Origin: Siderastrea radians
Lineage: Eukaryota > Cnidaria > Anthozoa > Scleractinia > Rhizangiidae
Direction of reading: 5' to 3'
Assembly: GCA_964017195.1 (NCBI GenBank)
Contig: OZ024891.1
Location: 7,716,994 to 7,780,993 of the forward strand
DNA length: 64,000 nucleotides
Shown here: positions 45,689 through 56,150 of the stretch, piece after piece
Layout of the letters: each line of letters begins with the position of its first letter
Position numbering within the stretch: position 1 is the first letter of the stretch
The notes under the pieces: model-generated
What the model saw: the letters and a program-made list of their open reading frames with translations, nothing else
Told to the model about the DNA's origin: nothing
Databases searched by the model: none
Program-made: the position numbers and the translations under genes

Positions 45689-48032
45689 CTAGTCGGCCAG
45701 AAGTGAAGACGCTGTCATTCGTCTGGGGTGCTGTGCCACAAATTTCTCACAAACCAGCCTTCTATCGATGGTAACTGTATTTGCATGCATGCCGATAACA
45801 GCCAAATCTGAGAGTCGTTCGGTGGTCATTGTGTTGCGAAGCCAAGTATGGATCCTCCGAATACAAGAAAATGACCTCTCCGCCTCCGTGCTCCCCATAG
45901 GCGGAATGGTGAGAACTTTTAGAAGTTCCCTCACGTTTGTCTGCGTGTTTCGCTAATAGTGAGGACACCGAGATTGATTCATAATCCGACGCCTCCTGTC
46001 GCTTCCAGTGGTTCATCCAGCGAAACAGTTCACTTTCGAAAGATGATGGCAATGGCATCAGATGGCCCCACTTCTCATGCTGTACTTGACCAACTTCCAC
46101 TGTGGCTTCTTCGGACTTGGAGGTGATAACCTGAGGAATAAGAGCACAGAGCTCGTAATGTGCCCTCTTTTCCTTGCTAAAGCGACTTTTGAGTTCTGAG
46201 CAGATTACGTCAAGGAAAGGTATTGCCACCGTTCGCTTCCAGTACTGTATATTTGACTCTGCTGGGTGTTTTTCTCGATTTCTTTGTCTACCACAAACAC
46301 GTGGACGTTCTTCAGTCGACCCTACTAGTTCTGACAGAGTAACAGCTTTCTGGTACTCACGTTGAAACCACGAGTCAATCGCACTACGTATCTTTGCATA
46401 GGACTTGATAACTTCTTCCATTTTCTGGAAACCAAAGTATACTTCTACAAGCCTACCTTGCAAAGCTGTAACGAGTGGTCGCATTGGCTCCAGCATCTCT
46501 TTAGCACAAATAAAGCTGACAATATGTCCAAAGCTTATCATACTGTGTCGCAGTCCATTTGCCATTGTCTTAGTTTTGGCAGCCCAGCTCCATTCCTCGT
46601 TGTTTGGATAAAACCGGACGTCGTCATTTGTGGGTACACATATTTCATTCAGCGTGATGACAATGTATTCGTACAAATCGAAAATTGTTTCAAATGTGGA
46701 GTGCCTCTTGATCCACCTCGTTTTGCACAAATCTTTCAGCCTGCCCTTCTTAGTCTCTGGGGAAAGGGCATCAATTACTATCGTTAAGAATTTCTGTCGC
46801 TTTGGTGAATTGTCAAAGAAACTGAACAACTCATGGCAAGAATCCATCATGTTCTGAATTGACTTTATTTTGCAAGCATGGCAGATAACAAGGTTGATGG
46901 AATGAAGGCAGCAACCTTGATACTCTGCATCAGGTGCATACTTAGCTATTTCAGCTTGAACACCTTTTCTATCTGAGCTCATCGATGCAGTTGTGTCGTA
47001 TGCTTGACCCTGGCAATTTTTAATGTCAATTGTATGCTTCTGTAAGCTGTTTCTGACTGCCGTAGCAATAGCTGAACAAGTGGTTCTTGGCAGATCGCAC
47101 ATGTCTATCAGAACCTCACGCTTTATTGGGTTGGATGGGTCAGCAATGAAGTCAAGAAGGCGGAGACACACTGACAGCACTTCACGTCCCTGAGAAGTCG
47201 TTTCATCGGCAATTAATGCGGTGGGGATTCTTTTCAAGGCATTTTCGAAAATATTCACGAATCGTGTCAGCAATGACGCCAATCACTTCATTTTGGACAG
47301 TTTTGCTTATATAACGTGCATTTTCTGGTCCCGAAATGAGATGTTCTTTAAGCTGAGGGTTGCTCTCTGCCAGGAGACGTAGGATAGCGATAAAGTTACC
47401 TTCATTCGATGTTGGAGGTTCTGCAAACTGCACTTGATCATCTCGGTGCCCGCGCAACGCAATTTGCTGCTTTGTACATAACAGCACGACGTCTACGATA
47501 TGAGGCAATATTGCTCTATTTCCTGGGGCATTTCGCATGGCTATCGAATTAATTTGTGTGTCAATGCGTCTTTCAACGTTTGCCAGTTGCGCTCTCGCAC
47601 AAGCAGCACGGTCTAAAGATCTCTTGTGATATTCAGTGGTTTCGTGGCTATCGAGCTTCTCTTTAGATTTGTTATAGTTTCTGAAAGGAGTTTTCACAAA
47701 GGCCCCTAATGATTCCTTCTCTCGGTCGGTTAAGAACAAGAGGCATGACACACACCAGCCGCCTTTAAATTCATCGTGAGCGCTATAGGCTAGCCAGCTG
47801 CGTTGATCGAGCCATTTCATTTGGAATGTTATTTGTTTTCTGGCTCCAAGCCGCTGAGTGTCAAGAGTAGATGATGCTGCTGGTCGCCAACAGTTATCGA
47901 GAAACTGTATTTTCTCGGCGTCACTCAACGAAACTTTTTTTTGAGCGATTCTGCTAACGTCATAGGGTGCAACTGATGTTGAGATGTGTGACTCAATTGG
48001 CTTTGCAAGACCACATGCTTCATCTTCAATGT
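45689..48032 (-). pseudogene. hAT transposase (ZMYM1 / '52 kDa repressor'-like), main exon with two frameshifts
   Basis: Acceptor CACTTTTTGCCAG, phase 1. The TTF-type zinc-finger region includes QMKWLDQRSWLAYSAHDEFK, GWCVSCLLFL and HETTEYHKRS. DUF4371-like and RNase H-like parts include LIADETTSQGREVLSVCLRL, YDTTASMSSDRKGVQ, CCLHSINLVICHACK and CKTRWIKRHSTFE. The hAT dimerisation end is TIPPMGSTEAERSFSCIRRI. Frame changes occur near 47240 and near 45940, so translation would fail unless these are sequence errors. The leader exons at 49721-49758 and 49555-49622 join it in phase. The family role is cut-and-paste transposition in the nucleus. Confidence 0.85.
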
Positions 48033-48443
48033 CTGGCAAAAAGTGGAAAGAAAAAACACTGCCGTGTAAATCAAGTCGCATAAGCTTTAAGCACACGTTA
48101 TGATACAATGAACACACAATTATCTTACATAGCCTCTTAGTTGAATTCTCAGCAATTTAATTGTAGGCTCCAATGTACCCAAAAGACATTAATTTCTCTT
48201 CTGGCCTTTACATAAGGCAGGGATGTGTTTTTGAGTGAGGGAGACTGAGGCTTTAAACTACTGTAGAAAGGATTTCTTAGAATAAACACAGTCTGTTGAA
48301 AAGAGTACGTTGTAAGGTCCAAAAACGTTATAAGTGATAAACCAGATTTTTCTCTAACCCTTCAGTAGTATTTGGATACCTGAAACCTACAACAAACCTA
48401 ATTCTTCCTGCTACTCTACATATAGATGGTTTGGCAGGTCCCT

Positions 48444-49166
48444 TCACCATTGAGACTTGAGGCATTCTCCAAATTGTACTTCTTCATACTCTCTCATCAG
48501 CTCTATCCAAACAGCTGGAGGGCCCCATGCTGGAGTCACAGCAAACTCGTTTAGTTTGCTTGTTTGTAAAATAAACCTGGCCGTTTGAGATGTAAACTTA
48601 CAGATCCATTCAGCCTTAAACACTTTAAGGCATTTGAGGTTTTTACACACTTCAACTAAAACTGAAATGTGTTCATCTTCACTGAACTGAATGCAATTAG
48701 AAACATTAAGGGCTTCGAGCGTTTACACTGCTTAAGGTACCACAACATATTTACAGGATCAATGCTGGTACACCCATACAATTTGAGAACTTTCAAGAAA
48801 TGCATACATTTTATAAAGTCTATAGTGGTGATAGAAATATTGAAAGATAAATCAAGAGTCTTCAAATTCACACATAATGCAAGAGTGTTCTCAATGTACA
48901 AATCCGGGTTATTGTAACGTACAGGTTTTTGTGAACATTCAAACCTAGATTTAGAAATTGCTTGGCATGCTTCATTATGGTTAACTGAAAACTCTCCGTG
49001 CTAAATTCAACATCTGTTTGCATTGTCTTCCAGATTTCTCCAGAGCACTGAATTATAGAATGAAAGCGTTTGCAAACAAGTCCTATACCCCTCACACACT
49101 CCTGGAGAGGAAGATATTGGCATATTTGTACTAAGATTTCAGATGGAAGTTCTTTCAAACAGCCAC
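48444..49166 (-). pseudogene. F-box/LRR protein carried inside the hAT element (two frameshifts)
   Basis: Acceptor TCTCTCTAACAG, phase 1. The F-box is LKELPSEILVQICQYLPLQE with GLVCKRFHSII and IWKTM. Leucine-rich repeats follow in pieces: LKTLDLSFN, FLKVLKLYGCTSIDPV, LEALNVSNCI, CKNLKCLKVFKAEW, then WGPPAVWIELMREYEE to the stop. Frame changes near 48915 and near 48725 interrupt it. F-box proteins act as substrate adaptors of SCF ubiquitin ligases via SKP1, with LRRs binding the substrate; that role here is inferred. The gene lies wholly in the transposase intron (48033-49554) and is between the element's TIRs. Confidence 0.8.
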
Positions 49167-49554
49167 CTGTTAGAGAGAATCAGATGAAATTACAATTGGC
49201 ATTTTTTCCTAAACTATTTCTTTACAGTTTATTTGCTTAAATGGCTAAAAAAAATTTTTTTCAGCTTTCTTGGGTTAATGTTGTCAATGTAAAATAGTAG
49301 CTACGTTCAGTTTTTTGTACTACTAGTCTAGCCAGAAGTATGAAAGACGTGGGCAAAGATTTCAGATTTTTGTTGTTGAGTTTGCAGTAAAGGCCAGTCT
49401 GCGGCGGCTACCGGTTGATTGTGAGATACCACATAAACTTAAATAATTTCTCACTGTTTGATATATTAAAAACACTCTGGACTTGTAAATAGCGCCAACG
49501 TACTCTTCTAGCTAAGCAATCTTGCAAGCTCGATTAATTACATATGCTACTTAC

Positions 49555-49622
49555 CAGAATTGGAAACCAACGAAGTCTTAGCAGGAGGCTCTCCCTCACT
49601 GTCGACAGTGGATGGTTTGTCA
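49555..49622 (-). CDS. hAT element leader exon 2
   Basis: A 68-nt exon, acceptor TTTGTTTACAG and donor GTAAGT. It encodes DKPSTVDSEGEPPAKTSLVS plus NS, the acidic linker typical after the N-terminal basic box of this transposase group. It ends in phase 1, which fits both the transposase exon (48032) and the F-box exon (49166). Confidence 0.75.
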
Positions 49623-49720
49623 CTGTAAACAAAAATCAAAACTGTGCTCTTTCATTCGAACAAGGAAAATAATTTAAACGTTGGACTAAAGCCCAGAAGG
49701 AAAAAATCACAAAGACTTAC

Positions 49721-49758
49721 CGCTTCTTCGGGAAAAACTTTTCAATTGAACGATGCAT
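49721..49758 (-). CDS. hAT element leader exon 1 (start codon)
   Basis: ATG at 49758 encodes MHRSIEKFFPKK, the 'FFPKK' N-terminus common in ZMYM1/hAT-like transposases. It ends in phase 2 at donor GTAAGT and completes Arg with exon 2 in frame. Upstream sequence contains CCATNTTG words (49795-49850), often seen near animal promoters. Confidence 0.75.
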
Positions 49759-50843
49759 TCCGATACTTGAAAACCACGCAAAGAAGTAATCAAAATGGCG
49801 GAAAACAGCAAAGCAGGATGTATCGCAAAAACCAATATGGCGGGAAAGAACTCACAAACGAGGCTCAATATTCGCGTTGCTTCCGGCTAACTATCGTTTC
49901 CGGGTTTCGGGCTTGAATTCAACTGATTCAAATTCAATTTTTATTGTACATTGTGAGGCTGGTCGGCTTGGGAACCACGTATTTCTATTTCTATATATAT
50001 ATATATCTACCTGATTTTATGAAAACCGGGCCAGCCTGCAAAACTGCAGTTGTACTGACATGCTAAGGAAAATGCCTCGCTTTGCCTAAAAGTACACTCT
50101 GCAAGCTATTTCTTACCACCTGAGGTCATCTAGTAGCCATCAAACAGCTAATCTAGTCTTGAATCAGTGCTCTGCAGCTATTTTCAGTTCTTCAACATTA
50201 AACCACCTGCAAATCAGAGTGTCGGGCTCAGGGAGTGAACATATACAAACACTAACCTACATGTATGCTGTCCCATCCCTCCCCCCGCTGTCTGACATTT
50301 GCCGCCTGAGGTGTCAACTCACTGGCACGGCGACGGCTAACAGCTCCGGCAAAAAGGAGCTATTCATCTGAGTGCAAAACAGCTTAGCAAGCGGTTCGGA
50401 ATTAAGTCAGTGTGCTTGACCTGCAAGAATAATAAAAAAATCGGTAGAGATTAAACTAAAGACCCGAGTTTTGACCAACCCTACCCCCCCTGGATTGAGA
50501 TGGGGGGACCCCAAATGCAGGTGGTCTGTTAGCCCTGTCCCCGTAGAGTTGCTGGGAACTAGTCTTGACAGTCTCCCCCCCCCCCCCTAGAAAATAAACC
50601 GCTAACCTAAGGTGGACTCGCTGCCGATGGCAGCGAGTCCACCCGGGGCGCGGAGTAAAATTAGTGATTCCGTTTTCAAAAATCCAGGTATATATATATA
50701 TTTTTTTTTTCTGTGGGCTAGATATATATTTTTGTGGGCTGTTCTAAAGGGGGGTGGCTAGCCACCCAATCCACCCCCCCTGGATCCGCCCCTGGTATTC
50801 AAACTTTGCTGTACCGTAACACTTTAACAGACTTCAATAGTGC

Positions 50844-51135
50844 CAGCCTGAGAAAACAGCCCACGTTTCGCGAGGTCGCTTCTTGAGCCCTCGCAAAACG
50901 ACGTCTGAGGAACGAGCGCAGAAATTCCATACTGATAACGTGCACTACCCAGTTCTTGGTAGTGCTTCTGATTGGTTATGCCACGAGGGAATTTTCTTTC
51001 AACCAATCAGAAGCACTATCAAGGTCTGGGAAGTGCACGTCATCAGTATGGAATGACTGCGCTCGTTACTCAGACGCCGTTTTGCGAGGGCTCAAGTGGT
51101 GACCCCGCGAAACGTCGGCTATTTTCTCAGGCAAG
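50844..51135. mobile_element. Foldback MITE with 8-bp target duplication
   Basis: Long arms GCCTGAGAAAACAGCC ... GGCTATTTTCTCAGGC. Inner arms include GAGCCCTCGCAAAACG and TCAGTATGGAAT. Flanked by AATAGTGC at 50836-50843 and 51136-51143. An 8-bp duplication suggests hAT mobilisation. It sits 50 bp right of the large hAT element, and gene 2 lacks it. Confidence 0.8.
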
Positions 51136-51253
51136 AATAGTGCGATCTGATTGTGCATGATTTTGCATGATTTGTTTTTCATGTTTCGCATTACAGTTTG
51201 TTGGCCTTTGTAAAGCCATAAACCTGTACTGCAAAGGCTAATGAAGTGCTTAC

Positions 51254-51470
51254 CTCTAATTTCCAAGGTAAGTGTACCAAAAGTACAGGACATTTGATTG
51301 AAAGCCCAACAGGAGTGATTTCCGGAATCGTTCTTTGTCGCATTTTGTATTGAAAGCGCGCACTATCAACTATCACTATCAACGTGTCGGTCACGTCCCC
51401 CATACACTTTTAAAATAGGAGGTTCATCGTTGAAGTATTATTGTATCCAATACAGTTGGATACAAATCCA
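51254..51470 (-). pseudogene. Ig-receptor gene 3, truncated Ig1-like exon
   Basis: Counterpart of 29360-29575 with donor GTAAGC. The 3' part of an Ig1-like domain ends FNQMSCTFGTLTLEIR, 5' half missing. It has a retained CAAAGAACGATTCCGG (DSG) region. Confidence 0.65.
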
Positions 51471-51653
51471 ATATAATAGAAAACAACAACAACAACAAAA
51501 AACAAAACAAAAGAAAACAAAATGACCACCCAGCACAGTGTGAAAAACTAAAGAGAAACTCCCGTGAGAAATCAAGTTAGTGGCAGCCTATTGTACGTAA
51601 ATTATAAAAGCTTTAATCTTAATTACGGAATATGTGGATGTAACGGAGCTTAC

Positions 51654-51994
51654 CTCTAAATTCCAAGCTCCATGTACCCTCAGTACAGCTCAGCTGATTG
51701 TGAGCCCAGCAGGTGTAATTACCAGAATCTTTCTTTGTGGCGTTTTGGATCGAAAACGTGCACACTTTACTGTCCTTGCTGTCCAAGACTCCGTCACGTC
51801 CTCCACAGTCTTTTAGGTAGCTATTTCATCGTTGAAGTAGTATTGTATCCAATACGGTTGGCCAAGGTAAGAAGTTCCATAATTTTGTTTTGAAGTATTG
51901 CTGGTACAAATGATTGTTACGTTGCAGCCAATGGGCAGGACATGTTCATCCGGGAATTCAAGAGTGTTTATTTCCAAAGTTGGTGCAGTCGAAA
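51654..51994 (-). pseudogene. Ig-receptor gene 3, Ig1 exon (1-nt deletion)
   Basis: Acceptor TTTATTCAG, donor GTAAGC. It reads TLEINTLEFPDEHVLPIGCN and YWIQYYFNDEIAT and then a TAA. The sequence is 341 nt instead of 342, one base missing in ACC-TAAAAGACTGTGGAGG. After restoration of frame the rest would read as Ig (KVCTFSIQNATKKDSGNYTC). It could be a recent null allele or a base-call error. Confidence 0.8.
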
Positions 51995-52144
51995 CTGAAT
52001 AAAAAGAAAGATAAAAACCGCCACTGGTCAGGCTGTAATTCGGGGCAGTTCATACAAAACGGCAGACTGACTGACTGACTGATCTAACTGACTGACTGAC
52101 TGACTAGGTAGCTAAATGAATTATTACAGAAGGAATGAATAAAT

Positions 52145-52370
52145 TCTTGAGTGAATGAATATTTGGAAGGTTGAATGGACGAATGCTGAGTTGGATGGAT
52201 GGCTGGGAGAATGCCAGGCTGGATGCACGGATGTATGGCTGGCTGGCTGGCTGGCTGGATTGGTGGGTGGATAAATGGGTCGATAGGTGGATGTATTGTT
52301 GGCTGGTTGGATGTTGGATAAGTGGATGGCTGGCTGGCTGTGTGGATGGATACAATTGATAGTAATGATT
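52145..52370. repeat. Degenerate TGGA/TGGC tetranucleotide tract
   Basis: Runs of GGCTGGCTGGCTGG and GTGGATGG words in intron 1 of gene 3, like 3900-4055 in gene 1. Confidence 0.75.
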
Positions 52371-53665
52371 GTCATCCATAGTTAGGGACCAGTCATTATT
52401 TACCGCCTTGGGTGGGTCGGAGGATTTTGGGATTTTTCGTGCACCCCCTCTCCCCAAATGGACACCAAAATTTCTTGTACACACCCCTCCCCAACTACTT
52501 TGCTCCTTGAATACACCAATCATTTCGTCGGTCGTTGTTTGGCGGTTCTCTATGCTCGGTACTATGCTTGTGTACTTCTTCCATGTACAAATGTCTGAAA
52601 CGTCTGCAGGAAAATTTAAACACATACGTATAGAACGATGAAAACAACTCTCGATTAAGTTTGAAACTCACAAATACAATACAGAATCATATCTGGCAAA
52701 ATGGTGGTTATTGAAATCAACAAAAACGGTTTTTTGGCACATGCAATTTTCAATCTGATTTTACGGTTCTTCAAGTTTATGTCGATCCCTGTGATGCGAA
52801 ATTGCGGAAAAAAACAGCGGTGCAAAGGGCTGAACCCGGAAGTCTGGAGCGCGCCAACACAAGTTAGCAGCCATGAGAGGGGGGTGAAGACAAGCTCTTG
52901 ACCAAATCGTTCAAAGGGGTCCGGGGGCATGTTCCCCTGGGAATATTTTATATGTTTGCCTGTTTAATGGGCTGGAAATACATCTAAATTTGCCAAGCGC
53001 TATGAAACGTGTTTATTTACACTCATTACAAATGAACCAAATTTCTAAAGCTGAAGCTATCATGGCATAAATCTCTGGTATAAAGCTCGTCGTCATGCTT
53101 CAAGATAAAAATCAAAGGGTTCAAATTTGACACCCCACCCTTTTCTCTCTTAGCTTCACTCAGTGAACCCCCCTCTCGTTAAAAGTGTCATCAAGTGAAC
53201 CCCTAAATACCCCGCCCTCCACCCCAGGCGAAAAATAATGACGGGTCTTTTAATGCCACATTTGGGGCCCAAAAAAACGATTGTGCACCTGTTCTCTGCG
53301 TGACAAATGTGACTGCTGACTAAAAATACATTCTTACTCACTATTCGGTTTCAATTGCCGTCTTTAATGAGTTCAATGACGATCAGAGGAAAAGGGACGA
53401 TAATCCGAAAACTGCGTTAAAACATACACATTAAATATCTGTTACTATGGTTACACAAGGGCTATGCGCTGTTCTGTTTTCTCATTCTTTACGGAGCATG
53501 GAATCCAGACTGGTGAGATCGGAAACTGGGTATCTCTGTCCGCGCGTTTATACTCAAGTTATTGGTTTTACAATCCTTTTATTCCAACCAAAACAATTAT
53601 CCCTCATTACCCCCTATACAATACCAAAACAGCCTTTGAATGGAACTTAAGTATACTTTACATAC

Positions 53666-53750
53666 CTGCATGTTGCGATTCCATTGGGATACAGCCGGCA
53701 GCAACTTTTGTATCGTGAAAGAGTAAACCGAAACCGATAACCAACAGCAT
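53666..53750 (-). CDS. Ig-receptor gene 3, signal-peptide exon
   Basis: ATG at 53750, signal peptide MLLVIGFGLLFHDTKVAA then GCIPMESQHA. It has 28 residues and ends in phase 1 at donor GTATGT. The most divergent of the three signal exons. The flank to the right is not part of the segmental duplication. Confidence 0.75.
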
Positions 53751-54247
53751 TGCACAGCCTGTCCTGTCGAGTATTTCACCTGGAAGTGAAAATTGAAAAC
53801 TGATTGAACTGAACAGATGGACGAAAGAATAAATGAACGAACGACAAGAAATAAAAGATAAGTAAAAAAAGGGGGTGAATGAGGTCGATCGATCGACCGA
53901 ACAATCAATCAATTAATCGGGATGAATGCATGGATAAATAAATAAATACAGTTACGTTTTCATTCAGAAATCAGTCAGTTAGTCTAATGACGATGGTGAC
54001 GATGATGATGACGGTGACGACGATGATGATGACTATTGAATTTTGAACTTTCTTACCAAGTTATGCAAACAGGTCACCAACACATAACCCTACATTATGC
54101 TGTATAAGTGGAGTGAATGTCACGTCAATTGCCGCAGCTTTCAAACGCGCTCGTCCCAAAGCAAAATTTATGTTCAAGAATATGCTGCATTTTTTGGATA
54201 TGAGATGATCGGCAGTTTATAATTACCAAACAGTCTTACAAAATTCT

Positions 54248-54374
54248 GTTACTATTACTATTACTATTACTATTACTATTACCATTACCATTACCATTAC
54301 CATTACCATTACCATTACCATTACCATTACCATTACCATTACCATTACTATTACTATTACTATTACTATTACCA
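54248..54374. repeat. Hexanucleotide array (TACTAT)/(TACCAT)
   Basis: About 21 units. A block of TACCAT variants sits in the middle of TACTAT units. A simple tandem repeat with no spacers, so not a CRISPR. Confidence 0.9.
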
Positions 54375-54657
54375 GTTGTTTCTACATAGATTCGTATATA
54401 TATAACTAAATGATTTTAGAAGAAGTAGTTCTGATGAACCAGACAAGGGTGTTGACATAGAAGCTCGTTAAAACTTAGCTTTTTCTAAATTAACAAATAG
54501 AAGGTAATTATTTTAGAGAATTATTATTCGAGAATAATACTTAATAACAGCAGAGTACCCAAGCGTTTCCTTCTCGTTCACTCGAGTTGGCGCGAAATTT
54601 CGTGACGTCACGGAGTGGCATGAAATTTCGCACCAAGTCAACATGGTCAAGTGAGCG

Positions 54658-54832
54658 TAGCCTGCGAAGTAAGCGTTTCCGTGGGGTTTCAGAGCAAAAA
54701 AAGTCCGAAGAACGGTATTTTCGAAGTTTTATCCGCGCGAAAAATGGGGCGAGAGCAATTTGCCGCTCGAAAAATGGGGCGAGAGCAAAAAAATGAGAGA
54801 CATCACCCCACAGAAACGCTTGCTACGCAGGC
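54658..54832. mobile_element. MITE with GCCTGCGnAG ends and 11-bp direct repeats
   Basis: Ends TAGCCTGCGAAGTAAGCGTT and AACGCTTGCTACGCAGGC, flanked by TCAAGTGAGCG at 54647-54657 and 54833-54843. 175 bp, with an internal AAAAATGGGGCGAGAGCAA duplication. Confidence 0.75.
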
Positions 54833-55076
54833 TCAAGTGAGCGGGAAGAGAATGTCTGGGTACTAGGCTGATACAATTATATTTATTCCGACTTATCGTA
54901 AAAGGAAATCCAACCGTAAAATATGTTTCAAACAGCAATTGTTTAGCTCACGTTTGTCGGGAAAGGAGCCATTGTGCATGATGAAAACATTAATTCACGT
55001 TCTTTGACGAACGAGTGGATAATTGCTGGTAAACAATAATTTAGTTTCTGAAAAAGAAAGAAAGAAAAAGAAAGAA

Positions 55077-55202
55077 ATGCAAGAGATAATTGCGTTCAAG
55101 CAAAAACCCCGCCAGCAATAAACTGCAATAAGCTGTTGATCAACAGCTTATTGCAGTTTATTGCTGGTGGGGTTTTTGCTTGAACGCAATTATCTCTTGC
55201 AT
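55077..55202. repeat. 126-bp near-perfect palindrome
   Basis: Centre TGTTGATCAACA. Arms ATGCAAGAGATAATTGCGTT ... AACGCAATTATCTCTTGCAT have one visible mismatch and no spacer. No target duplication is evident. Confidence 0.85.
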
Positions 55203-55454
55203 GACGTCGTGAAATCCTAGGATTGAAAACCCTTTAAAGTATTTATATATAAAAAAGAAAAGAGAAGAAAGGAAAGCAACCGAGAGTTTGCCGGTGTATT
55301 TATGTATTACTCCGTATTTGCTGCCTTTAATGTCCAACTAATTTCTGTGTTAATGTGAGTTCGTTCACGTCCGTACACGTCCGTTTTGCCAGCAAACCAC
55401 CTGTCATTCGGATAGGAAACCCCAAATATAAAAACACGAATTCGCGTTAGTGGT

Positions 55455-55536
55455 CTCTATACGCTATAGTATACTGCACCGGTATACGCTATACGCTATA
55501 CGCTATACTACGCTATACGCTATACGCTATACTGCA
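55455..55536. repeat. CTATACG-type minisatellite
   Basis: Repeated CGCTATACGCTATACG units that run straight into a tRNA-like B-box region. Confidence 0.8.
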
Positions 55537-55665
55537 CCTGTATCGCAGAGGTCAGGGTTCGAATCCTGGCAAGCCTGATTTTTTCAGGCTTTCTTTTCGC
55601 AACTGCATAAGTTGCGTTAATAACTGCGAGGATCTTCTTTACATTTAATTCTTCATTCCGCAGTT
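55537..55665 (+). mobile_element. tRNA-derived repeat, 5'-truncated
   Basis: Starts inside the tRNA-like head (TGCACCTGTATCGCAGAGGT), keeps the B box GGGTTCGAATCC and has the same 3' body as 55752-55893: an AAGCCTGA/TCAGGCTT hairpin, a CAACTGCATAAGTTG hairpin and GCGAGGATCTTCTTTACATT. Confidence 0.65.
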
Positions 55666-55751
55666 CAAATATATGAATTTCATATATTCATAATTTCATC
55701 TTCATCTTTCCCGGGTATATTACTAACCAATTTAATTAACATCTCCCAGTT

Positions 55752-55893
55752 GGCTTGTTAGCTCAATTGGTTAGAGCGCTGCACCGGTATCGCAGAGGTC
55801 AGGGTTCGAATCCCGGCAAGCCTGATTTTTCAGGCTTTCTTTTCGCAACTGCATAAGTTGCGTTAATAACTGCGAGGATCTTCTTTACATTTA
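55752..55893 (+). mobile_element. tRNA-derived SINE-like repeat
   Basis: The 5' 72 nt is tRNA-like: A box TAGCTCAATTGG, B box GGTTCGAATCC, 7-bp acceptor pairing GGCTTGT/GCAAGCC and an anticodon loop CCGGTAT (would read GGT, but position 33 is C). The T stem is one pair short. A shared 3' body occurs in both copies, which favours a SINE over a working tRNA gene. Confidence 0.65.
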
Positions 55894-56150
55894 AGATACT
55901 GACTTGTCAGCTTGGAGGATTTTAATTTAAATATCATGATATTTAATTAAAACAATTTCATTCCATTTGAGTTTCTCTTCCTCATCAACTTGATATCTCA
56001 GTGCTGTGGTGTACTTTGCTGATTATTATTAGGATGGAGTAGTTGTCGTTAACAATACGCGTCGCATGACATAGTTTGTGGCTCAAGACGTGAGCTGAAA
56101 CTGATACCTCTATCTTCTGGAAACACCGAAGAACAGCTTTCTCAGAGAAA

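Larger units (their letters stand above)
45422..50794. mobile_element. 5.4-kb hAT element carrying transposase and an F-box/LRR gene
   Basis: Termini CAGGGGCGGATCCAG and CTGGATCCGCCCCTG are perfect 15-bp inverted repeats. The flanking sequence in gene 2 (about 29090-29140, AACGAGAGAACAAG...GGTATTCAAAATT) is the empty site. A possible degraded 8-bp duplication is GTTATTCA/GGTATTCA. All genes between the termini read on the minus strand. A transposase of TTF/DUF4371/hAT-C type is split by an intron that holds an F-box/LRR gene. It lies in an intron of receptor gene 3, same strand. Confidence 0.85.

Noticed and set aside
54248..54374. Regular repeat array that might look like CRISPR
   Set aside because: Units are 6 bp with no spacers, in a eukaryotic context. 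It is a simple microsatellite.
55752..55823. Functional tRNA-Thr(GGT)
   Set aside because: Position 33 is C rather than T, the T stem is short, and the shared 3' body marks a SINE-like repeat.
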